Source: JAAYUD01 sp963676865
GTDB lineage: Bacteria > Bacteroidota > Bacteroidia > Bacteroidales > Bacteroidaceae
Assembly (NCBI GenBank): GCA_963676865.2
Contig: CAXXSS010000001.1
Coordinates: 2,976,001-3,040,000, forward strand
Length of the DNA stretch: 64,000 nt
Reading direction: 5' to 3'
This document shows positions 8,010-16,112 of the stretch, piece by piece. The translations under genes were made by a program, and so were the position numbers. The first letter of the stretch is position 1, and every line of letters starts with the position of its first letter. A model generated the notes under the pieces. The model did no database searches. It was given only the letters and a program-made list of their open reading frames with translations, and had not been told where the DNA came from.

Positions 8010-8768
8010 ATGGCCTATAATCCTTTTACTCTTGAGAGAAAGATTATACTCGTCACGGGTGCTTCTTCCGGTATCGGAAGAGGCATCGCTATCGAGTGTT
8101 CAAAAATGGGTGCAAAATTGATCATTAATGGTAGAAACGAAATGCGCTTAAAAGAAACAATTTCGATGCTTTCTGGTGATGGACATGTTGCTATCGCAGC
8201 AGACTTATCAAAACAGGAGGATATTGATTTATTAGTATCGAAATGTCCAGAAATTAACGGAGTAGTTCATAGTGCTGGCATTCCAAAAATTTGTGGAGTA
8301 AAACATATTGAGCGAGAATTATTAGAAGAAATAGTGAATATTAATGAAATAGCACCTATTTTATTGACTTCAGGACTCCTAAAGAAACGCAAGTTACAAA
8401 AAAAATCATCTATAATATTCATTGCATCAATATCTGGTGTATGTGTTGCTAATGTAGGAGAAGCTTCATATTCAGCTACAAAAGGTGGGTTGGCGGGATT
8501 TACAAAAGGTGCGGCTTATGAGTTAGCAGCTCAAGGTACTCGTGTAAATACAATTTGTCCTGCTTTGGTGCCTACGAGCATTTTAGAACTTTCTAACGAA
8601 ATGTTTTCAGAGGAAGAGTTAAAGGATAAAATGTATGGACGCTATCCCCTTAAACGAGTGGGGACTCCCGAGGATATTGCTAATGGTGCAATCTACTTAT
8701 TATCTGACGCATCTAGTTGGGTTACTGGTATTAACTTAGTTATTGATGGGGGATATACATTAGTTTAA
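8010..8768 (+). CDS. Short-chain dehydrogenase, FabG-like 3-ketoacyl-ACP reductase
   Basis: 252 residues, classical SDR. The cofactor site is VTGASSGIGRGIA with GRN after beta-strand 2, suggesting NADP(H). NxxG-type HSAGIP follows, the catalytic Ser is in FIASISG, and YxxxK is SYSATKGG. The C-terminus VTGINLVIDGGYTLV is typical of FabG-type reductases. Its position between the ACP and two KS III genes supports reduction of a 3-ketoacyl-ACP to the 3-hydroxyacyl-ACP. No dehydratase or enoyl reductase is present in the cassette, so hydroxyl groups should remain on the chain. A role in sugar modification is a less likely alternative. Confidence 0.85.
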   Translation: MAYNPFTLERKIILVTGASSGIGRGIAIECSKMGAKLIINGRNEMRLKETISMLSGDGHVAIAADLSKQEDIDLLVSKCPEINGVVHSAGIPKICGVKHIERELLEEIVNINEIAPILLTSGLLKKRKLQKKSSIIFIASISGVCVANVGEASYSATKGGLAGFTKGAAYELAAQGTRVNTICPALVPTSILELSNEMFSEEELKDKMYGRYPLKRVGTPEDIANGAIYLLSDASSWVTGINLVIDGGYTLV

Positions 8769-8770
8769 TT

Positions 8771-9823
8771 ATGGCATTAGTAAAATTTGAAAATATTGGA
8801 TTAAGAGCTTTAAGTGCTACAGTTCCACAAAATGTAGTAAAGACAAGCTCTTTGACTGATTATTATACACCTGAGGCAATTCAGAAGTTTGTTGAGGCAA
8901 CAGGTATAGAAGAACGTCGTATAGTAAATATAGATCAATGTGCTTCAGATATGTGTTATAAATCTGCTTGTCAAATATTTGATGAAACAGATATAAAGCG
9001 AGAAGATATTGATGCATTATTTTTTGTAAGTCAGACACCGGATTATAAATTACCTGGTACATCCATTATCCTTCAGGATAAACTAGGTCTCAAAAAATCG
9101 ACATTAGTATATGATATTAACATGTCATGTTCGGGTTTTATTCATGGGTTAATGATGGCATACAGCTTCCTTCAGTCACCTTCATTTAATAACATTATGG
9201 TGATGGTTGGTGATACTTTATCAAAAATTACATCTGTACAAGATAAAGGGACTGGGATGCTTCTTGGTGATGCTGGCATTTGTTGTGTGATTGGAAAAGG
9301 TTCTCAATTTGGTATCAGTTATTTTTCAATGAATACGGATGGATCAAATATTCAATCTGTGATATTGCCTGCAGGTGGTAGTCGTATGCCAAGCTCTGAG
9401 GAAACATTAAGGATGCGTGGATATGAAGATGGCAGTATTCGTAGCTTGGAGCAAGTTATAATGGTTGGGCCAGATGTATTTAGTTTTGCAATATCTGAAT
9501 TACCACGCGATATCAAGCGTTTGTTGGAATTTGCAGGTAAATCTATTGATGAGGTTGACAAATATGCATTTCATCAAGCAAATGACTTTATGACAAATTA
9601 CATTGTTAAGAAGTCAAAAGCTAATCCTGATAAATTGTTGCACTCAATTCAGAAATACGGCAATACAGCAGGTACTTCAATTCCATTGTGTATGATTGAA
9701 AACCGCGATAAGATTAATCGCAATGATAGCATGCTAATGAATGCAATTGGTGCTGGATTTGCATATGGTACTGTATTGCTTAATATTGCTGATTGTAAGA
9801 TTTTAGAACGTCAAGAATTATAA
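8771..9823 (+). CDS. Ketoacyl-ACP synthase III (FabH-like), copy 1
   Basis: 350 residues with the thiolase fold and a complete KS III triad: Cys in NMSCSGFIHGL, His in YAFHQANDFM and Asn in YGNTAGTSIPL. TGIEERRI near the start and FFVSQTPDYKLP are typical KS III landmarks. It starts 2 bases after the ketoreductase and overlaps the second KS III by one base. FabH normally condenses acetyl-CoA with malonyl-ACP. Having two different copies here suggests two condensations with distinct primers, or one KS and one acyl-shuttling enzyme. Which copy takes acetyl-CoA cannot be told by eye. Confidence 0.9.
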   Translation: MALVKFENIGLRALSATVPQNVVKTSSLTDYYTPEAIQKFVEATGIEERRIVNIDQCASDMCYKSACQIFDETDIKREDIDALFFVSQTPDYKLPGTSIILQDKLGLKKSTLVYDINMSCSGFIHGLMMAYSFLQSPSFNNIMVMVGDTLSKITSVQDKGTGMLLGDAGICCVIGKGSQFGISYFSMNTDGSNIQSVILPAGGSRMPSSEETLRMRGYEDGSIRSLEQVIMVGPDVFSFAISELPRDIKRLLEFAGKSIDEVDKYAFHQANDFMTNYIVKKSKANPDKLLHSIQKYGNTAGTSIPLCMIENRDKINRNDSMLMNAIGAGFAYGTVLLNIADCKILERQEL

Positions 9824-10824
9824 TGAGAATTTACATAAAATCAATTGCCTATAACCTTCCTCAAAAAATTCTTACTAATGAAATGATAGCTGAAGAATTT
9901 CCAGAATGGACAGTTGAAAAGATTGAGAAAAAAATAGGCATTAAGCAACGACATGTAACTGTTGATGGTGAAACGGCCAGTGACTTGGCTATAGGTGCAG
10001 CAGAAAAGCTATTTATTGAGAATACTTATGATAGGGGTAATATTGACTATCTCATATTTGTATCACAGAGCCCTGATTACCACTTGCCTACAACAGCATG
10101 TGTCATTCAGGCTAAATTAAACCTTTCAACCAAGATTACAGCCATTGATGTAAATTTAGGTTGTAATGGATTTATTGCTGGTCTTTCTCTTGCAAAAGCT
10201 GTGGTTTTTGCAGGGCAGGCAAAAAATGTCCTTTTGTTGACAGGCGAAACCTATACCAAGTATATGCATGAAAAAGATAAGAGTAATCGTACAATCTTTG
10301 GTGATGGTGCTGCTGCAACACTTGTGTCTACAGAAGGTATTGCAGAGATTGGAGAGTTTGTGATAGGGACAGATGGAAGCGGCGCTGATAATTTGATTGT
10401 CAAGACTGGAGGCGCGCGTCATCCCGAGCCTGCTTGTGACTTGAAGTTTGATGATTTTGGAAATCCAAAATCATCGGATAATCTCTACATGGATGGTCCT
10501 GCCATTTTAAATTATTCACTTGACAGTATTCCTCAATTGGTAGAAAATGTGTTGTCCAAGAATAATGTAACAATGGAAGATATAAACTTACACGTCTATC
10601 ATCAGGCTAATATTTTTCTTGCCAATTTAGAACGCAGAAAGTTGAAAATTTCCCGAGAACGCTATTATTGTAACATTGAGAACGTAGGGAATACAGTATC
10701 TTCTACTATTCCTATTGCGTTGAAAATGGCTATGGATGATGGCTCTTTGCATTCTGATATGAAAGTTCTATCCGTTGCTCAAGGGCTTGGATATACGTGG
10801 GGTGGTGTAGTATTGTTTTTCTAG
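9823..10824 (+). CDS. Ketoacyl-ACP synthase III (FabH-like), copy 2
   Basis: 333 residues, clearly diverged from copy 1 but also with an intact triad: Cys in NLGCNGFIAGL, His in VYHQANIFL, Asn in VGNTVSSTIPI. KIGIKQRHV and FVSQSPDYHLPTTA are KS III signatures. It shares a one-base overlap with copy 1, and the metallo-hydrolase starts one base after its stop. The two are probably translationally coupled. Because both keep all catalytic residues, neither looks like a chain-length-factor-type inactive subunit. The likely roles are first and second chain extension. Confidence 0.9.
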   Translation: MRIYIKSIAYNLPQKILTNEMIAEEFPEWTVEKIEKKIGIKQRHVTVDGETASDLAIGAAEKLFIENTYDRGNIDYLIFVSQSPDYHLPTTACVIQAKLNLSTKITAIDVNLGCNGFIAGLSLAKAVVFAGQAKNVLLLTGETYTKYMHEKDKSNRTIFGDGAAATLVSTEGIAEIGEFVIGTDGSGADNLIVKTGGARHPEPACDLKFDDFGNPKSSDNLYMDGPAILNYSLDSIPQLVENVLSKNNVTMEDINLHVYHQANIFLANLERRKLKISRERYYCNIENVGNTVSSTIPIALKMAMDDGSLHSDMKVLSVAQGLGYTWGGVVLFF

Positions 10825-10825
10825 T

Positions 10826-11458
10826 ATGGTGCAAGTTCGAAAATTCGACAATCAATTGATGAAATCCAATTGCTACATTATCGTGGATAATATAGCAAAG
10901 CATTGTATTGTTGTCGATCCTGCCAGTGAGAAAAGTTTGAATGAGATTGCTTTTATCAATGATAACAGTCTTGTTTTAGACTATATAATTCTGACTCATG
11001 AACATACTGATCATACGTGGGGAGTAAATGCTTTGTTGGAGGCATTTACTGAAGCCAAGATTTTATGCTCACAAGCTTGTAAAGATGAACTTCCCAAAGC
11101 AGATCAGGCTTATTTCAGTCTGTATATGGATGACCCAAATTATGAATACCATGTAAAGAGAGTAGATATTACGATTGAAGACCTCCGATGGACTCTTGTG
11201 TGGCAAAATCATACTGTTCGGTTCATTCCGACTCCTGGTCATAGCATTGCGTCAATGTGTTTTTCGTTGGATGATTGTTTGTTTACAGGGGATACTATTA
11301 TGCAGTTTAAAAAAGTGTATATTAACAAAAAAACTGGATCTTGGAATGTTTGGATCAGTAGCGTAGAGAAAATAGTAACGTTATTTAAAGGTGATACTTT
11401 AATCTATCCTGGTCATGGAGCTACATTTTTGTTGAAAGAATATAAACAACCTAAATAG
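10826..11458 (+). CDS. MBL-fold metallo-hydrolase
   Basis: 210 residues, glyoxalase II-like metallo-beta-lactamase fold. Metal ligands are visible: THEHTDH (HxHxDH), the His of TPGHS, the Asp of FTGDT and the His of YPGHG. There is no signal peptide, so it is cytoplasmic. It is the last gene of the acyl cassette. MBL hydrolases in polyketide loci often act as thioesterases on ACP-bound chains, and one plausible job is release or editing of acyl-ACP. A glyoxalase II-like activity on small thioesters is an alternative. Its substrate cannot be inferred from sequence alone. Confidence 0.85.
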   Translation: MVQVRKFDNQLMKSNCYIIVDNIAKHCIVVDPASEKSLNEIAFINDNSLVLDYIILTHEHTDHTWGVNALLEAFTEAKILCSQACKDELPKADQAYFSLYMDDPNYEYHVKRVDITIEDLRWTLVWQNHTVRFIPTPGHSIASMCFSLDDCLFTGDTIMQFKKVYINKKTGSWNVWISSVEKIVTLFKGDTLIYPGHGATFLLKEYKQPK

Positions 11459-11609
11459 TAGAGATAATTGATATTACATTGAATATCTGATAATTGATGT
11501 AAAAATAATTAAAGGAGTTATTCCATATTTTAATAATTTTTTAGAATACGAATGATTATCGGAATTGGTGGTCAATTTGAATTTATTAGAGATGCTGCTT
11601 TCTTAAAGT

Positions 11610-11673
11610 AAGCAGTCAAAACTGACGTCTTGTGGAAATAATTCATAAATTCTATTTTTGCGAATCTAATTTA
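11610..11673 (+). repeat. 64-bp direct repeat carrying a promoter, copy B
   Basis: Same sequence as 191-254 with three mismatches and no gap. Both copies point right. The pair brackets 11.4 kb containing the Fdt genes, the PglC/PglD pair and the acyl cassette. Confidence 0.85.
11630..11660 (+). promoter_or_regulatory. Bacteroides-type promoter in repeat copy B
   Basis: TTG (11630-11632), 20 bases, TATTTTTG (11653-11660). The three mismatches between the repeat copies leave both boxes and their spacing unchanged. It would transcribe toward the aminotransferase at 12211 with a leader of about 540 bases. Confidence 0.5.
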
Positions 11674-12210
11674 GCAAAGACAAGTTTGCCCTTCTAGCTT
11701 GGCAGTTTTGTCTAAAATCACTCATCTTTTTGAAGTTATTTTTGCTAATCTACGCATAGTGAATCAAAGGCGAGTTTGTCAGTGAATGCACTCAAGTCTT
11801 TTTCAATAGGAGTTTTATAGATGGTTCGGAGGTCTTCTTATCAGATTCATTTTATGTTTGATCAGTAGCGTTCTGGGGGCGAGTTCGATTGGTTTGTACC
11901 GTTTACTTCCATAAGTTTTACTCAAATGGATATTATAGAGATTTTCTATCTTATACAAAGGGAGACTATCACCCAACTTAATCCTGCGACTCTCTTTGGA
12001 AAGGTCGGATAAAGAGGGTTCAAAAAGACATGAAGTAGGTCGTTCTTTTGTGTACTTTAACTTATTTTGACCGACTTTTAATCCGAATATGTACTTTTGT
12101 ATTAAAAAATTAGTTCGAATGTGTGTAATATGCTGATATATAATGATATGTTTGCTTGATTTGATTATTTAGTAAGTTTTATTTATCTGATTTAAATTTA
12201 GATATTAGTA

Positions 12211-13452
12211 ATGAATAAACGAATTTATCTCTGCTTAGCTCACATGAGCGGCAATGAAATGAAATATATCCAAGAGGCTTTTGATACTAATTGGGTCGTG
12301 CCGCTTGGACCGAATGTAAATGCTTTCGAGGATGATCTCGAAAGGTTTGTGGGTGAGAACAAGAAGGTGGTGGCGCTTTCTGCCGGAACGGCGGCTGTGC
12401 ATTTGGCGCTGTTGGCTTGCGGCGTGGGTCCCGGCGATGAGGTGATCGTACAGAGTTTTACGTTCTGTGCTTCTTCGCATCCGGTGACTTATCTCGGAGC
12501 AACGCCGGTGTTTGTGGATTCGGAACAGGATTCATGGAATATGGATCTGGTGCTTCTCGAAAAGGCTATCATCGACCGGATGGCTGCGACGGGAAAGAAA
12601 CCAAAGGCTATTGTGCCCGTTGCTTTGTATGGTATGCCATATAAGATAGACGAGATCATGGCAATAGCCAATAAATACGATATTCCTGTGATTGAAGATG
12701 CTGCTGAAGGTTTTGGTAGTCGTTATGATGGAAAAATGCTTGGAATATTTGGAAAGTATGGCGTGTTGTCGTTCAATGGTAATAAGATGATTACCACCAG
12801 TGGTGGTGGCGCACTGATATGTCCTGATGCTGATGCAAAGAAGGAAATTATGTATTATGCTACTCAGGCTCGTGAGGCTTATCCTTATTATCAGCATGAA
12901 CATATAGGTTATAATTATAGGATGAGTAATATTTGTGCAGGTATTGGCCGTGGTCAGATGACAGTTGCTGATGAACATATTGTTCATCATAAACATATCT
13001 CTCAACTTTATAAATCGTTGTTGGTTGATTTGAAAGGTATCACTCTACATGAGAATCCTTCGGAACGATTTGATAGTAATTATTGGTTGAATACTATTCT
13101 CCTCGATCCTAACCTGCATGTTGTTGGCGAAGAACATGCATATGAAATCCCTGTTCAAGGAACTGTTGGCGGAGCCGCCGGGGTTACTCATCAGGCTGCT
13201 TCTTTGCATACCGATAGTGAACCGAATAAAAATGTAGAAGCTATGCGTATGGTTCTTGATAAGGCTGGTATTGAATCTCGTCCTCTTTGGAAACCGATGC
13301 ATCTGCAACCAGTCTACAGAAATAATCCGAAATATGTGAATGGAGTAAGTGAATCTTTATTCAAACGAGGGCTATGTTTGCCTAGCGGGCCATGGGTAAC
13401 TGATGAGGACGTTCATTTTATTGTGAAAAATATTATTGATTGCTTGAAATAA
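12211..13452 (+). CDS. DegT/DnrJ/EryC1 aminotransferase (PglE-like, UDP-4-amino sugar)
   Basis: 413 residues, PLP-dependent. The Schiff-base lysine is K192 in FNGNKMITTSGGG, a form typical of PglE/PerA-type C4 aminotransferases. LSAGTAAVHLAL and VIEDAAEGFGSRY supply the cofactor contacts, and SFTFCASSHPV is the family's substrate-loop segment. It is longer than the 386 or so residues of PglE, with extra sequence around residues 305-340 (HAYEIPVQGTVGGAAGVTH). It lies 109 bases before a PglF-like dehydratase, so the pair should convert UDP-GlcNAc to UDP-4-amino-4,6-dideoxy-GlcNAc. Its first 600 bases are more GC-rich than the genes to its left. Confidence 0.88.
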   Translation: MNKRIYLCLAHMSGNEMKYIQEAFDTNWVVPLGPNVNAFEDDLERFVGENKKVVALSAGTAAVHLALLACGVGPGDEVIVQSFTFCASSHPVTYLGATPVFVDSEQDSWNMDLVLLEKAIIDRMAATGKKPKAIVPVALYGMPYKIDEIMAIANKYDIPVIEDAAEGFGSRYDGKMLGIFGKYGVLSFNGNKMITTSGGGALICPDADAKKEIMYYATQAREAYPYYQHEHIGYNYRMSNICAGIGRGQMTVADEHIVHHKHISQLYKSLLVDLKGITLHENPSERFDSNYWLNTILLDPNLHVVGEEHAYEIPVQGTVGGAAGVTHQAASLHTDSEPNKNVEAMRMVLDKAGIESRPLWKPMHLQPVYRNNPKYVNGVSESLFKRGLCLPSGPWVTDEDVHFIVKNIIDCLK

Positions 13453-13561
13453 TACAATTGAATCTTTATTATTTTTTTTAATAAAAAATGAAAAGTCTTT
13501 TGTATTAAAGATGAAAAAGCGTTTTTTACTTGTTACAATAAATTAATCGGCATATTTTATT

Positions 13562-15469
13562 ATGAATTTTATTTCAAAGTTATCACAATGGTATTTCAAA
13601 AAGGCTTCGTTGCCTTATTGGTGTATCTTTCTGTTAGACTGTGGCATTGTTTTTACTTCGGCCTTGGCTGTGTATGAACAATTTCATGGATTGACGAAGA
13701 CTGTGCAAGTATTTTGGCCGTTGTTGGGCACTATATCATTTTATCTATTGTTTGATATTGCCGCTTTTCGTTTATTTCATACCTATTCGGGAGTATTGCG
13801 CTATTCTTCGTTTGTCGATTTGAAGCGGGTGGCGTTTGCATTGATATCGGGATATGTTGGCATCGTGTTGGCTCGAATGATTTTTCACTTGGATCGCTAT
13901 CTGGTGCCTTATCCGGGTAGGCAGATGATATTTGTAGTGCTGCTCGCTATTATGTTGATGTGGGCTGTTCGAGTAGTGGTGAAATGTTTGTACGATATCT
14001 CATTCTTGAATACTCATGCTCAACGTACATTTATATATGGAGCGAAGGATGGCGGAGTGGGGCTTGCAAAATATATTTCGAATGAAAGACCTCATCGGTT
14101 TCTTCTCTGTGGGTTTATTTCGGATGGTGAAGATTCTGATAATAGGATGCTGATGGGTGTTAAAGTGTTCTCTCGTAAGGATGATTTCGTCCAGATTATG
14201 AAAATAAAGAAAGCTACCGCCTTGCTTATATCACCTTCGAAGAATGAAGAATTTCGCCTGAATGAAGCATTACAAAGTGAATTAACGAAGGAGGGTATAC
14301 ATATTTATATGATTCCTTTGGCCAAAGAATTGGATAATGAGCAGGTTGAATTCTCTCAGTTACGAGAGGTGGATATAGAGGATCTATTGCCGCGAGATGA
14401 GATTCAGGTGGATATGCAGGTCTTAGGTTCAATTTTGGAAAATAAAAAAATTCTGATTACGGGTTCCGCGGGTAGTATCGGTAGTGAGATGGTGCGGCAG
14501 ATTGCTATTTATCATCCGAAAGAATTGATCTTAGTTGACCAAGCGGAGACACCTCAGCACGATATACTTTTGTTAATGATGAAGAGCTGGCCGGACATAA
14601 AAACTCATATTGTCGTAGCAAGCATCTGTAACCGAATCCGGATGGAGGAGATATTTAACGAATGTCGTCCCGATTATGTTTTTCATGCAGCAGCTTATAA
14701 ACATGTCCCGATGATGGAAGATAATCCTGGAGAGAGCGTTCACAACAATATAAATGGTACGAAGATTATTGCAGACTTGGCTGTCAAATACAGCGCTAAA
14801 AAGTTTGTAATGATTTCGACGGATAAAGCGGTGAACCCTACCAATGTGATGGGCTGTTCGAAGCGTATCTGTGAAATATATGTGCAAAGTATGGATAAAG
14901 CCATTAAAGAGGGGAAAGTGAAGGGGGTAACTCAATTTGTCACCACTCGATTTGGTAATGTACTTGGATCGAATGGATCGGTCATTCCTCTTTTTAAACA
15001 ACAAATAAAAAATGGTGGGCCGGTGACCGTGACAGATCCGAATATCATTCGTTTCTTTATGTTGATACCCGAAGCTTGTAAATTAGTGCTCGAAGCAGGA
15101 ACAAAGGGGCGTGGAGGCGAGATATTCATATTCGACATGGGCAAGCCGGTAAAGATTGCCGATTTGGCTAGAAAGATGATTTATTTGAGCGGTGCCAAGA
15201 ATGTGAAGATTGTCTACACTGGACTTCGTGATGGAGAAAAACTTTATGAAGAGGTTCTCAATGACGAAGAATATACGAAACCTACTTTTCATGATAAAAT
15301 AAAAATTGCCAGTGTCCGAGAGTATGAATACAATGATGTCTGCAAGAAAATAGCAAAATTGATAGATATTGCCGCTTCATACGATAGTATGAAGATTGTG
15401 GCTATGATGAAACAAATAGTTCCTGAATATAAAAGCAACAATTCAAAATACGAAATACTGGATAACTAG
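13562..15469 (+). CDS. PglF/WbpM/CapD-type UDP-GlcNAc 4,6-dehydratase
   Basis: 635 residues. About four transmembrane helices occupy residues 1-150, then a first nucleotide-binding domain (FIYGAKDGGVGLA), then the catalytic extended SDR domain from about residue 295 (ILITGSAGSIGSE). The active site carries the dehydratase signature STDKAVNPTNVMGCSKR near residue 419, with Met in place of the usual SDR Tyr. FFMLIPEACKLVLEAG and GEIFIFDMGKPVKI are further family blocks. It makes UDP-4-keto-6-deoxy-GlcNAc at the inner membrane. With the genes at 12211, 6153 and 5509 it completes a bacillosamine-like route and lipid loading. Confidence 0.93.
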   Translation: MNFISKLSQWYFKKASLPYWCIFLLDCGIVFTSALAVYEQFHGLTKTVQVFWPLLGTISFYLLFDIAAFRLFHTYSGVLRYSSFVDLKRVAFALISGYVGIVLARMIFHLDRYLVPYPGRQMIFVVLLAIMLMWAVRVVVKCLYDISFLNTHAQRTFIYGAKDGGVGLAKYISNERPHRFLLCGFISDGEDSDNRMLMGVKVFSRKDDFVQIMKIKKATALLISPSKNEEFRLNEALQSELTKEGIHIYMIPLAKELDNEQVEFSQLREVDIEDLLPRDEIQVDMQVLGSILENKKILITGSAGSIGSEMVRQIAIYHPKELILVDQAETPQHDILLLMMKSWPDIKTHIVVASICNRIRMEEIFNECRPDYVFHAAAYKHVPMMEDNPGESVHNNINGTKIIADLAVKYSAKKFVMISTDKAVNPTNVMGCSKRICEIYVQSMDKAIKEGKVKGVTQFVTTRFGNVLGSNGSVIPLFKQQIKNGGPVTVTDPNIIRFFMLIPEACKLVLEAGTKGRGGEIFIFDMGKPVKIADLARKMIYLSGAKNVKIVYTGLRDGEKLYEEVLNDEEYTKPTFHDKIKIASVREYEYNDVCKKIAKLIDIAASYDSMKIVAMMKQIVPEYKSNNSKYEILDN

Positions 15470-15635
15470 TCGTTTTTTAGAGTTTAAAATCTGTTTTTGT
15501 CGGATAATAATATGTAGAAAGTTGTGATGAATACTACCACTATACAATGAAATTCAATTATGTACTATGAAATGTTTTTTTATAAAGAAAGTTCTTAACA
15601 AGTAATTACTTAAAATTTAATCATTATTATTTCTT

Positions 15636-15809
15636 ATGAAGTATCGTTGGTGGAAATCTAAGCACAGGTGGGTGTATCTATTGTTGTCAATAGAGCATTT
15701 TATTACTCCAAGGCGAATACAATTGTTCGCACATGGTATGACTACCTTAAGGAACCGTAAAATCTATCATAGTCTTAAAAAACGTAAGGTCTTAACAAGA
15801 CGAGAATGA
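15636..15809 (+). CDS. Small basic protein, 57 residues, unknown
   Basis: A short open frame starting MKYRWWKSKHRWVYLLL and ending KRKVLTRRE. It is strongly basic (many Lys, Arg and His), with a short hydrophobic patch at residues 12-18. It follows the dehydratase by 166 bases, and a 9-bp hairpin starts at its stop codon. I do not recognise a family. The intact frame and following hairpin make it worth annotating, but it could be chance. Confidence 0.4.
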   Translation: MKYRWWKSKHRWVYLLLSIEHFITPRRIQLFAHGMTTLRNRKIYHSLKKRKVLTRRE

Positions 15810-15828
15810 TTGTATCTTAATCATTCTT
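15803..15828 (+). terminator. Hairpin after the dehydratase operon
   Basis: A perfect 9-bp stem (agaatgatt / aatcattct) with a 7-base loop overlaps the stop of the 57-residue frame. It is followed by a mixed A/T tract rather than a clean T run, so it is a weak terminator candidate. Confidence 0.4.
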
Positions 15829-15907
15829 AAAACCCTATTTTTACTATTGATTAAAGTCATTATTGTGAATAAATAGCATTTGCAAATTCTGAAATAAGCA
15901 TTCTATA

Positions 15908-16008
15908 AAAAAGGATGTGTCAGAGGTCTTTTAGCTTGATTTTGTTTTCTCTACGTTGCTGTAGTGTAAATAAAATGAAGAGCGTAAGGCTTTGGGCACA
16001 TCCTTTTT
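15908..16008. repeat. 12-bp inverted repeat spanning about 100 bases
   Basis: aaaaaggatgtg at 15908-15919 pairs exactly with cacatccttttt at 15997-16008; 77 bases lie between. The rightward arm ends in a T run, so it could act as a long-loop terminator. The ggatgtgtc edge also resembles an IS terminus, which would make it a small non-autonomous element. Confidence 0.5.
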
Positions 16009-16086
16009 GTTTATCCACATGGAGCTATAAGTGGGCTTTTGATGCATCTATTTTCATTAATAAGGTCATTTCCGGTTGAAAAGTTG

Positions 16087-16094
16087 TAAATTTG
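16087..16094 (+). promoter_or_regulatory. -7 box upstream of the Wzi-family gene
   Basis: TAAATTTG matches the TAnnTTTG consensus. Transcription would start near 16101, after the ATG at 16092, which supports the ATG at 16113 as the true start of the next gene. No clear -33 box is seen. Confidence 0.45.
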
Positions 16095-16112
16095 CAACTC
16101 ATTTCAGTTAGG

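Larger units (their letters stand above)
11459..12210 (+). other. Gene-free gap with repeat copy B and decayed sequence
   Basis: This 752-base gap holds the second copy of the 64-bp promoter repeat and otherwise only short open frames. A partial frame near 11880-12010 (EFDWFVPFTSISFTQMD and onward) looks weakly coding but matches nothing I recognise. The sequence is AT-rich, and it separates the AT-rich acyl/Fdt block from the visibly more GC-rich aminotransferase gene at 12211, consistent with a recombination boundary. Confidence 0.45.

Noticed and set aside
191..11673. Composite transposon bounded by the 64-bp repeats
   Set aside because: The repeats do not have inverted termini or a transposase between them in working order, and no target duplication is visible. 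A promoter-bearing duplication is the safer description.
14573..15004. 143-codon minus-strand frame
   Set aside because: Antisense to the catalytic domain of the PglF-like dehydratase.
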